This document shows, piece by piece, positions 17,325-25,300 of a stretch of DNA of 64,000 nt; positions within the stretch are counted from its first letter, which is position 1, and each line of letters begins with the position of its first letter. The translations under genes and the position numbers were made by a program. Source of the DNA: Streptomyces sp. NK08204 (GTDB lineage: Bacteria > Actinomycetota > Actinomycetes > Streptomycetales > Streptomycetaceae). The notes beneath the pieces were generated by a model. That model searched no databases and was not told the origin of the DNA. It saw nothing but the letters and a program-made list of their open reading frames with translations. The stretch spans positions 1-64,000 of the forward strand of contig NZ_JAINVF010000023.1 in NCBI RefSeq assembly GCF_020400585.1, read 5' to 3'.

Positions 17325-17855
17325 GTGAGCATCGACCCGTCCTCGATTCCGAACTTCGGGGGCCAGCCCGAACCGCAGCCCCAGGGACCGGCCGGCCCCG
17401 TCGTCCCGGATCAGGACCTCGTGAAGCAGCTCCTGGACCAGATGGAGCTGAAGTACGTCGTCGACGAGGAGGGTGACCTCGCGGCGCCGTGGGAGCAGTT
17501 CCGCACGTACTTCATGTTCCGTGGGGAGGCCGAGCAGTCGGTCTTCTCGGTGCGGACCTTCTACGACCGCCCCCACCCGATCAGCGCCAAGCCCGCGCTG
17601 CTGGAGGCCATCGACGACTGGAACCGGCGCACGCTGTGGCCGAAGATGTACACGCACACCCATGACGACGGCACCGTCCGCCTCATCGGTGAGGCGCAGA
17701 TGCTGATCGGCACCGGTGTCGCGTTGGAGCACTTCGTCTCCTCCACGGTCAGCTGGGTGCGGGCCGCGATCGAGTTCGACAAGTGGCTCGTGGACCAGCT
17801 CGGCCTGGAGCAGGAGGTCAACGACGCGGAGAAGCCCGAGGAAGACGGAGAGTAG
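17325..17855 (+). CDS. YbjN domain-containing protein
   Basis: 176 residues from GTG at 17325, nine bases after AAGGGA. A Pro-rich N-terminus (about 1-30) leads into a YbjN/T3SS-chaperone-like domain: LLDQMELKYVVDEEGDLAAP, FRTYFMFRGEAEQSVFSVRT, LLEAIDDWNRRTLWPKMYTH. The domain's biochemical role is unsettled; such proteins are thought to mediate protein-protein contacts. It stands alone between two terminators. Confidence 0.85.
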   Translation: MSIDPSSIPNFGGQPEPQPQGPAGPVVPDQDLVKQLLDQMELKYVVDEEGDLAAPWEQFRTYFMFRGEAEQSVFSVRTFYDRPHPISAKPALLEAIDDWNRRTLWPKMYTHTHDDGTVRLIGEAQMLIGTGVALEHFVSSTVSWVRAAIEFDKWLVDQLGLEQEVNDAEKPEEDGE

Positions 17856-17870
17856 GCGAGTCCGGCCGGA

Positions 17871-17892
17871 TCCGGGGGCGGCAGCCCCCGGA
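17871..17892. terminator. Bidirectional terminator
   Basis: TCCGGGGGC, four-base loop, GCCCCCGGA: a 9-bp perfect stem between convergent genes. Confidence 0.7.
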
Positions 17893-17898
17893 CGGTGC

Positions 17899-19092
17899 TC
17901 AGATGCGCCGAAGCCGCTCGGCCGCCTCCCGCAGGACCTCCTCCTTCTTGCAGAACGCGAACCGCACGAACGGGGCCCCGGCCTCCCGGTCGTCGTAGAA
18001 CACCGCGTTCGGAATGGCCACCACGCCCGCCCGCTCCGGCAGGGCGCGGCAGAAGGCGAAGCCGTCCTTCTCGCTGAGGGGGCGGATGTCGGTGGTGATG
18101 AAGTAGGTCCCGGCCGTCCTGAACACCTCGAAACCGGCCTGGGCCAGCCCCTCCGCCAGGATGTCCCGGCGTGTGCGCATGTCCCGGCGGAAACCGTCGA
18201 AGTAGGAGTCGGGCAGGGCGAGCGCCTCGGCCACCGCGTACTGGAAGGGGCCCGAGGAGACGTACGTCAGGAACTGCTTCGCCGAGCGGACCGCCGTCAC
18301 CAGGCCCGGTGATGCCGTCACCCAGCCGACCTTCCAGCCGGTGAAGGAGAACGTCTTGCCGGCCGAACCGATGGTCACCGTGCGCTCCCGCATCCCGGGG
18401 AACGTGGCGAGCGGCACGTGCTCGGCGTCGTCGAAGACCAGGTGCTCGTAGACCTCGTCGGTGACCACCAGCAGGTCCCGGTCGACCGCCAGTTCCGCGA
18501 TCGCGGCCAGCTCCGCGCGGGTGAGGACGGTGCCGGTCGGGTTGTGCGGGGTGTTGATCAGCAGCAGGCGGGTGCGGTCGGTGACCGCCGCCCGCAGCTC
18601 GTCCAGGTCGAGACGGAATCCGGCACCCCCGTCGGTGTGCGGGCGCAGCGTCACCGGTACGCGCCGGCCGCCCGCCATGGCGATGCTCGCCGCGTAGGAG
18701 TCGTAGTACGGCTCCAGGGCGATCACCTCGTCGCCGGGTTCGAGCAGCGCCAGCAGACAGGCCGCGATCGCCTCCGTGGCGCCCGCGGTGACCAGGACCT
18801 CGGTGTCGGGGTCGTAGGTGAGGCCGTAGCGGCGCAGCTGGTGCTCAGCGATCGCGGAGCGCAGCTCGGGGATGCCCGGCCCCGGCGGGTACTGGTTGCC
18901 GCGGCCGTCGCGCAGTGCCCGCACGGCGGCCTCGCGGACCTCCTCGGGTCCATCCGTGTCGGGAAAGCCCTGGCCGAGGTTGATCGACCCGGTCCGGACC
19001 GCGAGGGCGGACATCTCGGCGAAGATGGTCGTCCCGAACTCGGCGAGCCGGCGGTTGAGGTAGGGGCGCGCGGTGGAGGTCATGCGGGTCAT
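17899..19092 (-). CDS. PLP-dependent class I aminotransferase
   Basis: 397 residues (or 394 from the second ATG at 19083; neither start has a clear Shine-Dalgarno). Fold-type I aminotransferase with NLGQGFPDTDGPEEV, VTAGATEAIAACLLALLEPG, INTPHNPTGTV (PLP/substrate Asn) and the Schiff-base Lys in IGSAGKTFSFTGWKVGW near residue 241. This pattern is that of kynurenine/glutamine aminotransferase-like enzymes (YbdL/KAT type). The exact amino-donor substrate cannot be told from sequence. Monocistronic, with a terminator downstream. Confidence 0.9.
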   Translation of the reverse strand: MTRMTSTARPYLNRRLAEFGTTIFAEMSALAVRTGSINLGQGFPDTDGPEEVREAAVRALRDGRGNQYPPGPGIPELRSAIAEHQLRRYGLTYDPDTEVLVTAGATEAIAACLLALLEPGDEVIALEPYYDSYAASIAMAGGRRVPVTLRPHTDGGAGFRLDLDELRAAVTDRTRLLLINTPHNPTGTVLTRAELAAIAELAVDRDLLVVTDEVYEHLVFDDAEHVPLATFPGMRERTVTIGSAGKTFSFTGWKVGWVTASPGLVTAVRSAKQFLTYVSSGPFQYAVAEALALPDSYFDGFRRDMRTRRDILAEGLAQAGFEVFRTAGTYFITTDIRPLSEKDGFAFCRALPERAGVVAIPNAVFYDDREAGAPFVRFAFCKKEEVLREAAERLRRI

Positions 19093-19185
19093 CCTGCGCC
19101 CAGGTCACGGACTTCCTCAACCGGCCTTCGCCGGCGGGCAGCCGTGCCGTGCCCGCAGCCCGGTCCCTGCCGGCTTCGGGGATCG

Positions 19186-19214
19186 TTGACACCCGGTGTG
19201 GTCCAGTCCACAAT
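19186..19214 (+). promoter_or_regulatory. HrdB-type promoter
   Basis: TTGACA (19186-19191), 17-base spacer, CACAAT (19209-19214). It points toward the AT-rich ORF at 19370 and leaves a leader of about 150 bases. Confidence 0.55.
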
Positions 19215-19369
19215 GCGATCAGGAAAACCTTCCAACTCGGGCCTCCGGGGGCGGCGTTACCCCTGGAGGACGGTGCCAGTGACCGTCCCGTGCCCAGCGG
19301 AGTGAGCGTCGAGTGACTCACTTCGCCAGGTGCGGGTCGGCCAGGCCCGCCTGACGCCGGAGGTTTCCG

Positions 19370-19630
19370 ATGCAGGATGACAACACAACAGAGCGCCCGC
19401 GCACCAACATGGTGATCGTCGTGATCCCGGTGCCACCAGCGGAGGACGAAGGGCAGGTGAGCCCCGGTCCTCGGTGGGTTACGCGGAAGCGACATAACAA
19501 AAAATGTCGGATTCCAGTAAAAAGTATCATTTATTCCGTGTTTTCGGGTATAGTTGCTAAATTTGTGGCTCAATATGTTGATGACGGTTTTCTAAACAAA
19601 CTGCTTGAGATGCTTCACCACTTCCTCTGA
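19370..19630 (+). CDS. AT-rich small hypothetical protein
   Basis: 86 residues from ATG at 19370 behind GGAGG with an eight-base spacer, which makes translation likely. The first 40 residues have normal Streptomyces composition (MQDDNTTERPRTNMVIVVIP). From about 19490 the DNA turns strikingly AT-rich, with rare codons such as ATA, CTA and AAA, and encodes a basic patch (TRKRHNKKCR) followed by an amphipathic or membrane helix (SIIYSVFSGIVAKFVAQYV). The gene has its own promoter and a strong terminator. I recognise no homologue. It could be a chimera of native and foreign DNA, or a small membrane-active peptide. Confidence 0.6.
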   Translation: MQDDNTTERPRTNMVIVVIPVPPAEDEGQVSPGPRWVTRKRHNKKCRIPVKSIIYSVFSGIVAKFVAQYVDDGFLNKLLEMLHHFL

Positions 19631-19633
19631 GTG

Positions 19634-19669
19634 AACGGCCCCGGGGCTGAAGCCCACGGGGCCGTTTCG
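19634..19669 (+). terminator. Terminator after the AT-rich ORF
   Basis: AACGGCCCCG (19634-19643) pairs with CGGGGCCGTT (19657-19666). The inner part GGGCT/AGCCC extends the stem, and T bases follow at 19666-19667. Confidence 0.85.
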
Positions 19670-19859
19670 CGTTCCTGGCCCGGCGCAGGTCAAGGGCCGT
19701 TTCTCCTGAGAGTCCCTCAGAACTTCCTCAACTGTGCTTTGGACCCCGGACCGGTCGGGCATCTGCCGGTTGCCGCGCACAGCGCGGCAGCAGCGGCAGG
19801 CAGTCTGCGAGGCGCCCACGGGGGGCCGCTTCGGGGGAACGGAAAAGGAAGGTGGCGCC

Positions 19860-20141
19860 ATGGGCACCGTGGTGGGTGTGGTGGCGGTGGGGGTCGTGTT
19901 CGCGCTGATCGTGGCCTCCTCGGCCCGTAGCGACAAGCGCGACAAGCGGCGGCGCACGTCCCGTGGCGGGCGCGGGTCGTCCGGCGCGGGCAGCAGCAGC
20001 AGCTGGTGGGCCGGCGCCGACGACAGCGGATCGTCGTCGTCCGGCGGTCACCACTCTGGACACTCGTGCGGCGGTCACTCGTCCTGCGGGTCTTCGTGCG
20101 GTTCCTCATGCGGCGGAGGCGGCTGCGGGAGCAGTGGCTGA
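19860..20141 (+). CDS. Small membrane protein with Ser/Gly/His/Cys-rich tail
   Basis: 93 residues from ATG at 19860 behind AAGGAAGG. One N-terminal membrane helix (VVGVVAVGVVFALIVASSA) is followed by a basic stretch (RSDKRDKRRR) and a tail rich in Ser, Gly, His and Cys, ending in repeats such as CGSSCGSSCGGGGCG. Clustered Cys and His suggest metal binding or cross-linking. Similar Cys/Gly tails occur on some TPM-domain proteins, but no TPM domain is present here. Function unknown. Confidence 0.65.
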   Translation: MGTVVGVVAVGVVFALIVASSARSDKRDKRRRTSRGGRGSSGAGSSSSWWAGADDSGSSSSGGHHSGHSCGGHSSCGSSCGSSCGGGGCGSSG

Positions 20142-20424
20142 GGGGCGCTCGGCGGCTTGTCTTCCGCGCCAGGCGTACGCCGTAGTTGAACAGTTGAGCT
20201 GTGGAGCCCTCTGAGGGATGGAAACCCGACGAAGTTGGGTAAAAACACTGTGGCACCGCCGGTGTTCGTGATTCCCTCTAAAGCACCAAGCAGCCCTCGG
20301 ACGCCCCGCAGACACCCCGTCCCGCCGGGCCGGCCGGGCACACCGGGCCGACATGGCGATCACCCGGTGTCGACCGAGGTGCGCCGGACCACACCCCCTC
20401 CTTGCGTGTTAGCGGAGCCGACCC

Positions 20425-20949
20425 ATGCTCACGACCCTGAACACCTCCTACACCGATACGCGCGCTGCCGATCTCGCCTGGGCCCTCGGGCGTGAACCGC
20501 TTCCCGCCCTGGCCACCCTCGACCTGGAACTGACCGGTGCCACCCTGCAGTTGAGGCTGCTCGGCGCCTCTCACCAGGTCCTGCTGGACGAGGAGCGGGG
20601 CAGCTGTTCGGAGACGGTCGCGTGCATCCCCGGCTCCAGCACCCCGCTGCCGCTCGGCGTCGCCAAGCGCGTGGGGGACTGGGAGTACGAGTTCGCGGCC
20701 CGGGTGGAACTGCTCACGCCCGGCTCGTTCGCGGGCCGCGCCCAGGAGTTGCTGGCCCTGGTCTCCGACCATCCGCACGGCCTCGCCGGGGTCTTCCCGG
20801 GCAGCCCGCACGCGTTCACGGCCATGCTGGCCCAGCGGCACGACGGCCAGGTGCAGTGGCGCACCTGGCACGCCTACCCGCAGGACGGCCAGCTGGTCGC
20901 GACGCGCACCCGGGTCGGCGTACGCGTCCCGGTGGGCCGGCGCGGCTAG
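20425..20949 (+). CDS. DUF2617 family protein
   Basis: 174 residues. ATG at 20425 follows GGAG with a seven-base spacer. The sequence, from MLTTLNTSYTDTRAADLAW through FPGSPHAFTAMLAQ to VQWRTWHAYPQDGQLVATRT, matches the actinobacterial DUF2617 pattern. Soluble, no known activity. It precedes the spermidine synthase-like gene in the same direction, but the gap of 114 bases and a separate -10 suggest independent transcription. Confidence 0.85.
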   Translation: MLTTLNTSYTDTRAADLAWALGREPLPALATLDLELTGATLQLRLLGASHQVLLDEERGSCSETVACIPGSSTPLPLGVAKRVGDWEYEFAARVELLTPGSFAGRAQELLALVSDHPHGLAGVFPGSPHAFTAMLAQRHDGQVQWRTWHAYPQDGQLVATRTRVGVRVPVGRRG

Positions 20950-21051
20950 GGCCTGCCCGGCGGATCACTCCCGGGGCGACATAAACCCGCAAGGCGTCAA
21001 TCGCCCTTAGTTCCACACGTGTGGGTGACGAAGCGTGCCGAGTGTGTGACG

Positions 21052-21057
21052 TAACGT
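21052..21057 (+). promoter_or_regulatory. -10 element, probable leaderless promoter
   Basis: TAACGT lies six bases before GTG 21064; no Shine-Dalgarno. Confidence 0.45.
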
Positions 21058-21063
21058 CGCAGC

Positions 21064-22704
21064 GTGATCGAATCGCACGCTCCCGCGCCCCCGGTCGCCG
21101 CGCCCCGGACAGGCCCCGCGCGGCTGCCCGTCCGGCCCGGCACCGGGCGGTTCCTGGTCCTCGTGTGCGTCTTCGTGTGCGCGGCCTGCGGGCTCGTCTA
21201 CGAACTCGAACTCGTCGCGTTCGCCTCGTACCTGATCGGTGACTCGGTCACCCAGGCTTCCGTCGTGCTGTCCGTGATGGTGTTCGCGATGGGCATCGGC
21301 TCGCTCGCCGCCAAGCGGCTGCGCTGGCACGCGGCGGCCGGGTTCGGCGCGGTCGAGGCCGTCCTGGCGCTGGTCGGCGGGTGCAGTGCGATGGCCCTGT
21401 ACGCCGTCTTCGCCTGGACCAGCAGCTGGGGCGGGGTCTGGGCCGAGGGACCGCGCTGCCTGCTGGTCGCCTTCTCCCTCGCCATCGGCCTGCTCATCGG
21501 CGCCGAAGTCCCCTTGCTCATGGAGCTGATCCAGCGCATCCGCCGCCAGGACGCGGGCGGCGCGGTCGCGGACCTGTTCGCGGCGGACTACGTGGGCGCA
21601 CTGGTCGGCGGCCTGGCCTTCCCCTTCCTGCTGCTGCCCCGCCTCGGCCAGTTGACCGGCGCGCTGCTCACCGGCAGCGTCAACGTCGTCGCCGGAGGCG
21701 CGCTGGTTCTCGGCCTCTTCCGGCGCGACCTGACCCGCCGGGCCCGCTGGGCGCTGCTCGTCGCCGGACTCGCCGTGCTCGGTGTCCTCGCCTCCGCCGC
21801 CGCCCTGGCGGACGAGTTCGAGCGTGCCGCCCGGCACGCGGTCTACGGCAAGGACGTCCGCGTGGCCGTGCAGACCGACGTCCAGGAGATCGTCCTCGCG
21901 GGCGGCACCGACGGCAAACCCCTCGACCTGTTCCTGGACGGCCGGCTGCGCGTCGGCGGCCGTGACGAGCGCCGCTACCACGAGGGTCTGGTCCACCCGG
22001 CCCTGTCCGGCGGCCCGCACGCGCGCGTGCTGATCCTCGGCGGCGGGGACGGACTCGCCGCCCGCGAGGTCCTGCGCCGGGCGGACGTGCGCCGCGTCGA
22101 CATCGTGGAACTCGACGCCGGCCTGGTCCACCTGGCCCGCCGCGACCCCGGCCTGTCCACCCTCAACGGGCACGCGTACGACGACACGCGCGTCCACGCC
22201 CTGACCGCGGACGCCCTCGGCTGGCTGCGCAGGGCGCCCGCCCAGCCGTACGACGTCGTGATCGCGGACCTTCCCGATCCCGGCATCACCGCCAGCACCA
22301 AGCTGTACTCCCAGGAGCTCTACGGCCTCGCCCGCCGCGTTCTCGCCCCCGGCGGGCGGCTGGTGGTGCACGCCGGGGCCGTCTCCACCCGCCCCCGGGT
22401 CTTCTGGACGGTCGACGCGACCCTCCGCGCGGCCGGGTTCGCCACGTCCCCGTACCGGATCCTCGGCCATGACTCCGGCTTCGCCCCCGGCCCCGACCGC
22501 TCCGCGGCCCCCTCCCGCGCCCCCCACGACTGGGGCTTCCTCCTGGCCTCCCCGGGCCACACCCCGCCACCCCTGGGCCTGGACCCACGGGGGCCGCGCC
22601 CGCGCACCCTGACGCCGGAGGGCCTGAGAGCGGACGAGCGGGCGGCGCAGCGCACCCGGATCCGGGGGCTGGCGGCGTCGACGCTGGTGCACCCCCGGTA
22701 CTGA
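21064..22704 (+). CDS. Membrane-anchored spermidine synthase-like protein
   Basis: 546 residues. The N-terminal half (about 25-250) is six to seven membrane helices (VFVCAACGLVYELELVAFAS, GSLAAKRLRWHAAAGFGAVE). The C-terminal half is a spermidine synthase-type methyltransferase fold: RDERRYHEGLVHPAL, VLILGGGDGLAAREVLR (cofactor loop, about residue 325), VDIVELDAGLVHLAR and DVVIADLPDPG. Fused membrane/synthase proteins of this type are common in actinobacteria. True aminopropyl transfer is not demonstrated for most of them, so the substrate may differ. GTG at 21064 has a -10 six bases upstream and no Shine-Dalgarno. Confidence 0.87.
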   Translation: MIESHAPAPPVAAPRTGPARLPVRPGTGRFLVLVCVFVCAACGLVYELELVAFASYLIGDSVTQASVVLSVMVFAMGIGSLAAKRLRWHAAAGFGAVEAVLALVGGCSAMALYAVFAWTSSWGGVWAEGPRCLLVAFSLAIGLLIGAEVPLLMELIQRIRRQDAGGAVADLFAADYVGALVGGLAFPFLLLPRLGQLTGALLTGSVNVVAGGALVLGLFRRDLTRRARWALLVAGLAVLGVLASAAALADEFERAARHAVYGKDVRVAVQTDVQEIVLAGGTDGKPLDLFLDGRLRVGGRDERRYHEGLVHPALSGGPHARVLILGGGDGLAAREVLRRADVRRVDIVELDAGLVHLARRDPGLSTLNGHAYDDTRVHALTADALGWLRRAPAQPYDVVIADLPDPGITASTKLYSQELYGLARRVLAPGGRLVVHAGAVSTRPRVFWTVDATLRAAGFATSPYRILGHDSGFAPGPDRSAAPSRAPHDWGFLLASPGHTPPPLGLDPRGPRPRTLTPEGLRADERAAQRTRIRGLAASTLVHPRY

Positions 22705-22775
22705 CGGTGCCTGCGGCACCGGCGGGTCACGACAGGTCACCCGTTCTCGGAGGGTACGTTCGGTCCGCACATGGG

Positions 22776-22781
22776 TAGGGT
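22776..22781 (+). promoter_or_regulatory. -10 element, probable leaderless promoter
   Basis: TAGGGT lies eight bases before ATG 22790; no Shine-Dalgarno. Confidence 0.45.
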
Positions 22782-22789
22782 CACTCGAC

Positions 22790-23737
22790 ATGGAGCACCA
22801 GGTCTTCGTTCCGGTTTCCGGTGATCGGCTCAGGGCGGCGCTGGCCGACCCTCTGCGCGTCGCCCGGGCGATCCCCGGGTTCCAGCAGGACACGGATGGC
22901 GAACCCGGCGCCGGGCGTCTGAAGTTGCGGGTCGGCGGGAACTCCATCACCTACCGGGGCGCGGTCCGCGTCACCGCCCGGGAGGACGGCACGTACGCCC
23001 TCGAGGGCGACGGCACCGAGGCCCGCGGCGCCGGCTCGGTCAAGCTAGCCCTGACCCTGCGCCTCGCCGACACCGAAGGTGGCTCCACCCTCACCGTCGA
23101 GGGCACGGCCGACGTGGACGGACGCCTCGTGGAACTGCCGCCAGAGGCGGTGACCTCAGCGGTGACCCGGCTGCTGAACCGTTTCGCGGAGGCACTGGCG
23201 CACGCCCCGGACGAGCCGCACGACACGGCGCCCGAGCGGGAGCCCGGGTCCGTGCCGGAGACGGAGGGAGCGCCTGAGCCGCTGTCTGAACCGGCGCCGG
23301 AGTCCCAACCCGCGCCAGAGCCGTTGTCCGAACCCGGACCGGAGTCCGGACACGAGTCCGAACCGGAGAAAGAGACCGAGGCCGAGGGTGCTGATGAGCC
23401 CGATGCCGGTCACGTCTCCGTCTTCGACACCGAGGTCCCGCCGTCCTCCCTGAACCCCGACGCCGACGACGACGCCTCTGAGGGCACCGCCGACCGAACC
23501 ACCGGCGATTTCACCGACACCGGTGCGCCCCCCGCCGAGGCAGCGCACGCGCGCCGGACGATGATCGGGCGCAGCGCGGAGGAGGTCGACCACGCCCCGC
23601 CGCGTGGCCGCTACGCCCCCGTGCCGGCCCCCCAGACCGTGGGGGCGAACCCGGCCCTGCGCTGGGCCGCCCCGGCCGCGGCCCTCGCCCTGGCCTCGGC
23701 CATCGTGGTGGGCCGTGCCCTGCGCCGCCGTCGTTAG
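22790..23737 (+). CDS. SRPBCC (CoxG-like) protein with C-terminal membrane anchor
   Basis: 315 residues in three parts. Residues 1-145 are an SRPBCC/CoxG-type hydrophobic-pocket domain (MEHQVFVPVSGDRLRAALAD, IPGFQQD, GTADVDGRLVELPPEAV). A long acidic Pro/Glu linker (about 145-260) has imperfect repeats of the type EPxxEPxPES. One membrane helix (WAAPAAALALASAIVVG) ends in a basic tail, so the domain is held on the cytoplasmic face. CoxG proteins recruit CO dehydrogenase to the membrane; no coxMSL genes are nearby, so the partner is unknown. Confidence 0.8.
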   Translation: MEHQVFVPVSGDRLRAALADPLRVARAIPGFQQDTDGEPGAGRLKLRVGGNSITYRGAVRVTAREDGTYALEGDGTEARGAGSVKLALTLRLADTEGGSTLTVEGTADVDGRLVELPPEAVTSAVTRLLNRFAEALAHAPDEPHDTAPEREPGSVPETEGAPEPLSEPAPESQPAPEPLSEPGPESGHESEPEKETEAEGADEPDAGHVSVFDTEVPPSSLNPDADDDASEGTADRTTGDFTDTGAPPAEAAHARRTMIGRSAEEVDHAPPRGRYAPVPAPQTVGANPALRWAAPAAALALASAIVVGRALRRRR

Positions 23738-23785
23738 ACCGATCCGGGGCAGGCCGAATCGGATCGGCACGCTCGGTCGCCCCAG

Positions 23786-23791
23786 TAGGGT
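23786..23791 (+). promoter_or_regulatory. -10 element, probable leaderless promoter
   Basis: TAGGGT lies six bases before GTG 23798; no Shine-Dalgarno. Confidence 0.45.
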
Positions 23792-23797
23792 CGTCCC

Positions 23798-24586
23798 GTG
23801 AGTAACGAAGACATCACGCTGACCGCGGGCGACGTGGAAGTGACCGTGTCCCCCGGCAACGGCGGCCGTATCGCCGGGCTGCGGACCGGCGGCGTGGAGC
23901 TGCTGCGCCAGGGGGAGCGCTACGGCTGCTTCCCGATGGTGCCCTGGTGCGGACGGATCCGTGACGGCCGCTTCCTGGACGGCGGCACGGTCCGCCAGAT
24001 GCCGCTCAACTCCCCGCCGCACGCCATCCACGGCACTGCCCGCGACGCCGCCTGGCGCACCGCGCGCGTCTCGGAGAACGAGGCGGTGATCACGTACCGG
24101 CTGGTCGAGCCCTGGCCGCATCCCGGCCAGGTCACCCAGGTCGTCACGCTGGCCGACGACAGTCTGACGCTGACGATGTCCGTGGAGACGTACGAGGACT
24201 CCTTCCCGGCGCAGATCGGCTGGCACCCGTGGTTCAACCGGAACCTCGGCGGCGAGGACGTACAGCTGGATTTCGAGCCCGCCTGGCAGGAGGAGCGCGG
24301 GGACGACCAGCTGCCGACCGGCAACCGGATCGAGCCGCGGCCCGGCCCCTGGGACGACTGCTTCGGCATGCCCGGCGGTGTCGACGTCACCCTCACCTGG
24401 CCCGGGCAGCTGGAACTGAAGGTGGCCAGCCGTCAGGAGTGGGTGGTCGTCTACGACGAGCAGTCCGAGGCCGTCTGCGTGGAGCCGCAGACCGGGCCGC
24501 CCAACGGCCTGAACACCCTTCCCCGCCTGGTCACACCGCTGGACCCGCTGGAGGCGACGACGACCTGGAGCTGGCGGCGCATCTAA
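23798..24586 (+). CDS. Aldose 1-epimerase family protein
   Basis: 262 residues of the galactose-mutarotase-like fold. RIAGLRTGGVELLRQ, YGCFPMVPWCGRIRDGRF (the N-terminal substrate strand with conserved Arg), NSPPHAIHGTARDAAW (catalytic His) and IGWHPWFNR (second His) match the family; the catalytic Glu would be in CVEPQTGPPNGLN. Probably interconverts sugar or sugar-phosphate anomers. The stop TAA at 24584-24586 forms part of the pyrE -10 element. Confidence 0.9.
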   Translation: MSNEDITLTAGDVEVTVSPGNGGRIAGLRTGGVELLRQGERYGCFPMVPWCGRIRDGRFLDGGTVRQMPLNSPPHAIHGTARDAAWRTARVSENEAVITYRLVEPWPHPGQVTQVVTLADDSLTLTMSVETYEDSFPAQIGWHPWFNRNLGGEDVQLDFEPAWQEERGDDQLPTGNRIEPRPGPWDDCFGMPGGVDVTLTWPGQLELKVASRQEWVVVYDEQSEAVCVEPQTGPPNGLNTLPRLVTPLDPLEATTTWSWRRI

Positions 24587-24589
24587 GCT
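24584..24589 (+). promoter_or_regulatory. -10 element of pyrE overlapping a stop codon
   Basis: TAAGCT includes the TAA of the epimerase gene and lies seven bases before ATG 24597. No Shine-Dalgarno is present, so pyrE may have a leaderless transcript. Confidence 0.45.
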
Positions 24590-24596
24590 GGTCGGC

Positions 24597-25145
24597 ATGA
24601 CGGACGTACGCGGCGCGCTGCTGCAGCAGATCAAGGACAAGGCCGTGGTGCACGGCAAGGTGACCCTGTCGTCGGGCAAGGAAGCCGACTACTACATCGA
24701 CCTCCGCCGGATCACGCTGGACGGCGAGGCCGCGCCGATGGTCGGTCAGGTCATGCTCGACCTGACCGCCGACCTGGACTTCGAGGCGGTCGGCGGGCTC
24801 ACCCTGGGCGCCGACCCGGTCGCCACCGCCATGCTGCACGCCTCCGCCGCGCGCGGGAAGGTGCTCGACGCCTTCGTCGTACGCAAGGCCGGCAAGGCGC
24901 ACGGCCTGCAGCGCCGTATCGAGGGCGCCGAGGTCAAGGGCCGCCGGGTGCTGGCCGTGGAGGACACCTCCACCACCGGCGGCTCCGTGCTGACCGCCGT
25001 GGAGGCGCTGCGTGAGGCCGGCGCGGAGGTCGTCGGCGTCGCCACGATCGTGGACCGGGCGACCGGCGCGGCCGAGGCGATCGCCGAGCAGGCGGGCGTG
25101 CCGTACCTGTTCGCCTTCTCGAAGGATGAACTGGGTCTGGACTGA
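24597..25145 (+). CDS. pyrE: Orotate phosphoribosyltransferase
   Basis: Makes orotidine 5'-monophosphate from orotate and PRPP in pyrimidine synthesis. 182 residues: KVTLSSGKEADYYIDLRRIT near the N-terminus, the AFVVRKAGKAHGLQRRIEG loop that holds the catalytic Lys/His (about 97-115), and the PRPP-binding motif VLAVEDTSTTGGS (about 118-130). It lies outside the main pyr operon, 10 bases after the epimerase gene. Confidence 0.96.
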   Translation: MTDVRGALLQQIKDKAVVHGKVTLSSGKEADYYIDLRRITLDGEAAPMVGQVMLDLTADLDFEAVGGLTLGADPVATAMLHASAARGKVLDAFVVRKAGKAHGLQRRIEGAEVKGRRVLAVEDTSTTGGSVLTAVEALREAGAEVVGVATIVDRATGAAEAIAEQAGVPYLFAFSKDELGLD

Positions 25146-25171
25146 CCCGGCGGTTTGATCTGGACTTGTCC

Positions 25172-25202
25172 GGGGGATGGCCGACGGGGTCGACCATCCC
25201 CC
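25172..25202 (+). terminator. Possible terminator between pyrE and fba
   Basis: GGGGGATGG (25172-25180) pairs with CCATCCCCC (25194-25202); the loop is 13 bases. No T-run. Confidence 0.55.
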
Positions 25203-25300
25203 CATGTCTGGAAAGATGGGGACGACGATGATGTCACCCCCCAGGTCTAGGTCAGGGCCGTAACGCAGTAATCCGACCCGCACACCCAAGGAGCGGACAG

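Noticed and set aside
21007..22950. 647-codon minus-strand open frame
   Set aside because: Antisense to the spermidine synthase-like gene; no domain, no Shine-Dalgarno.
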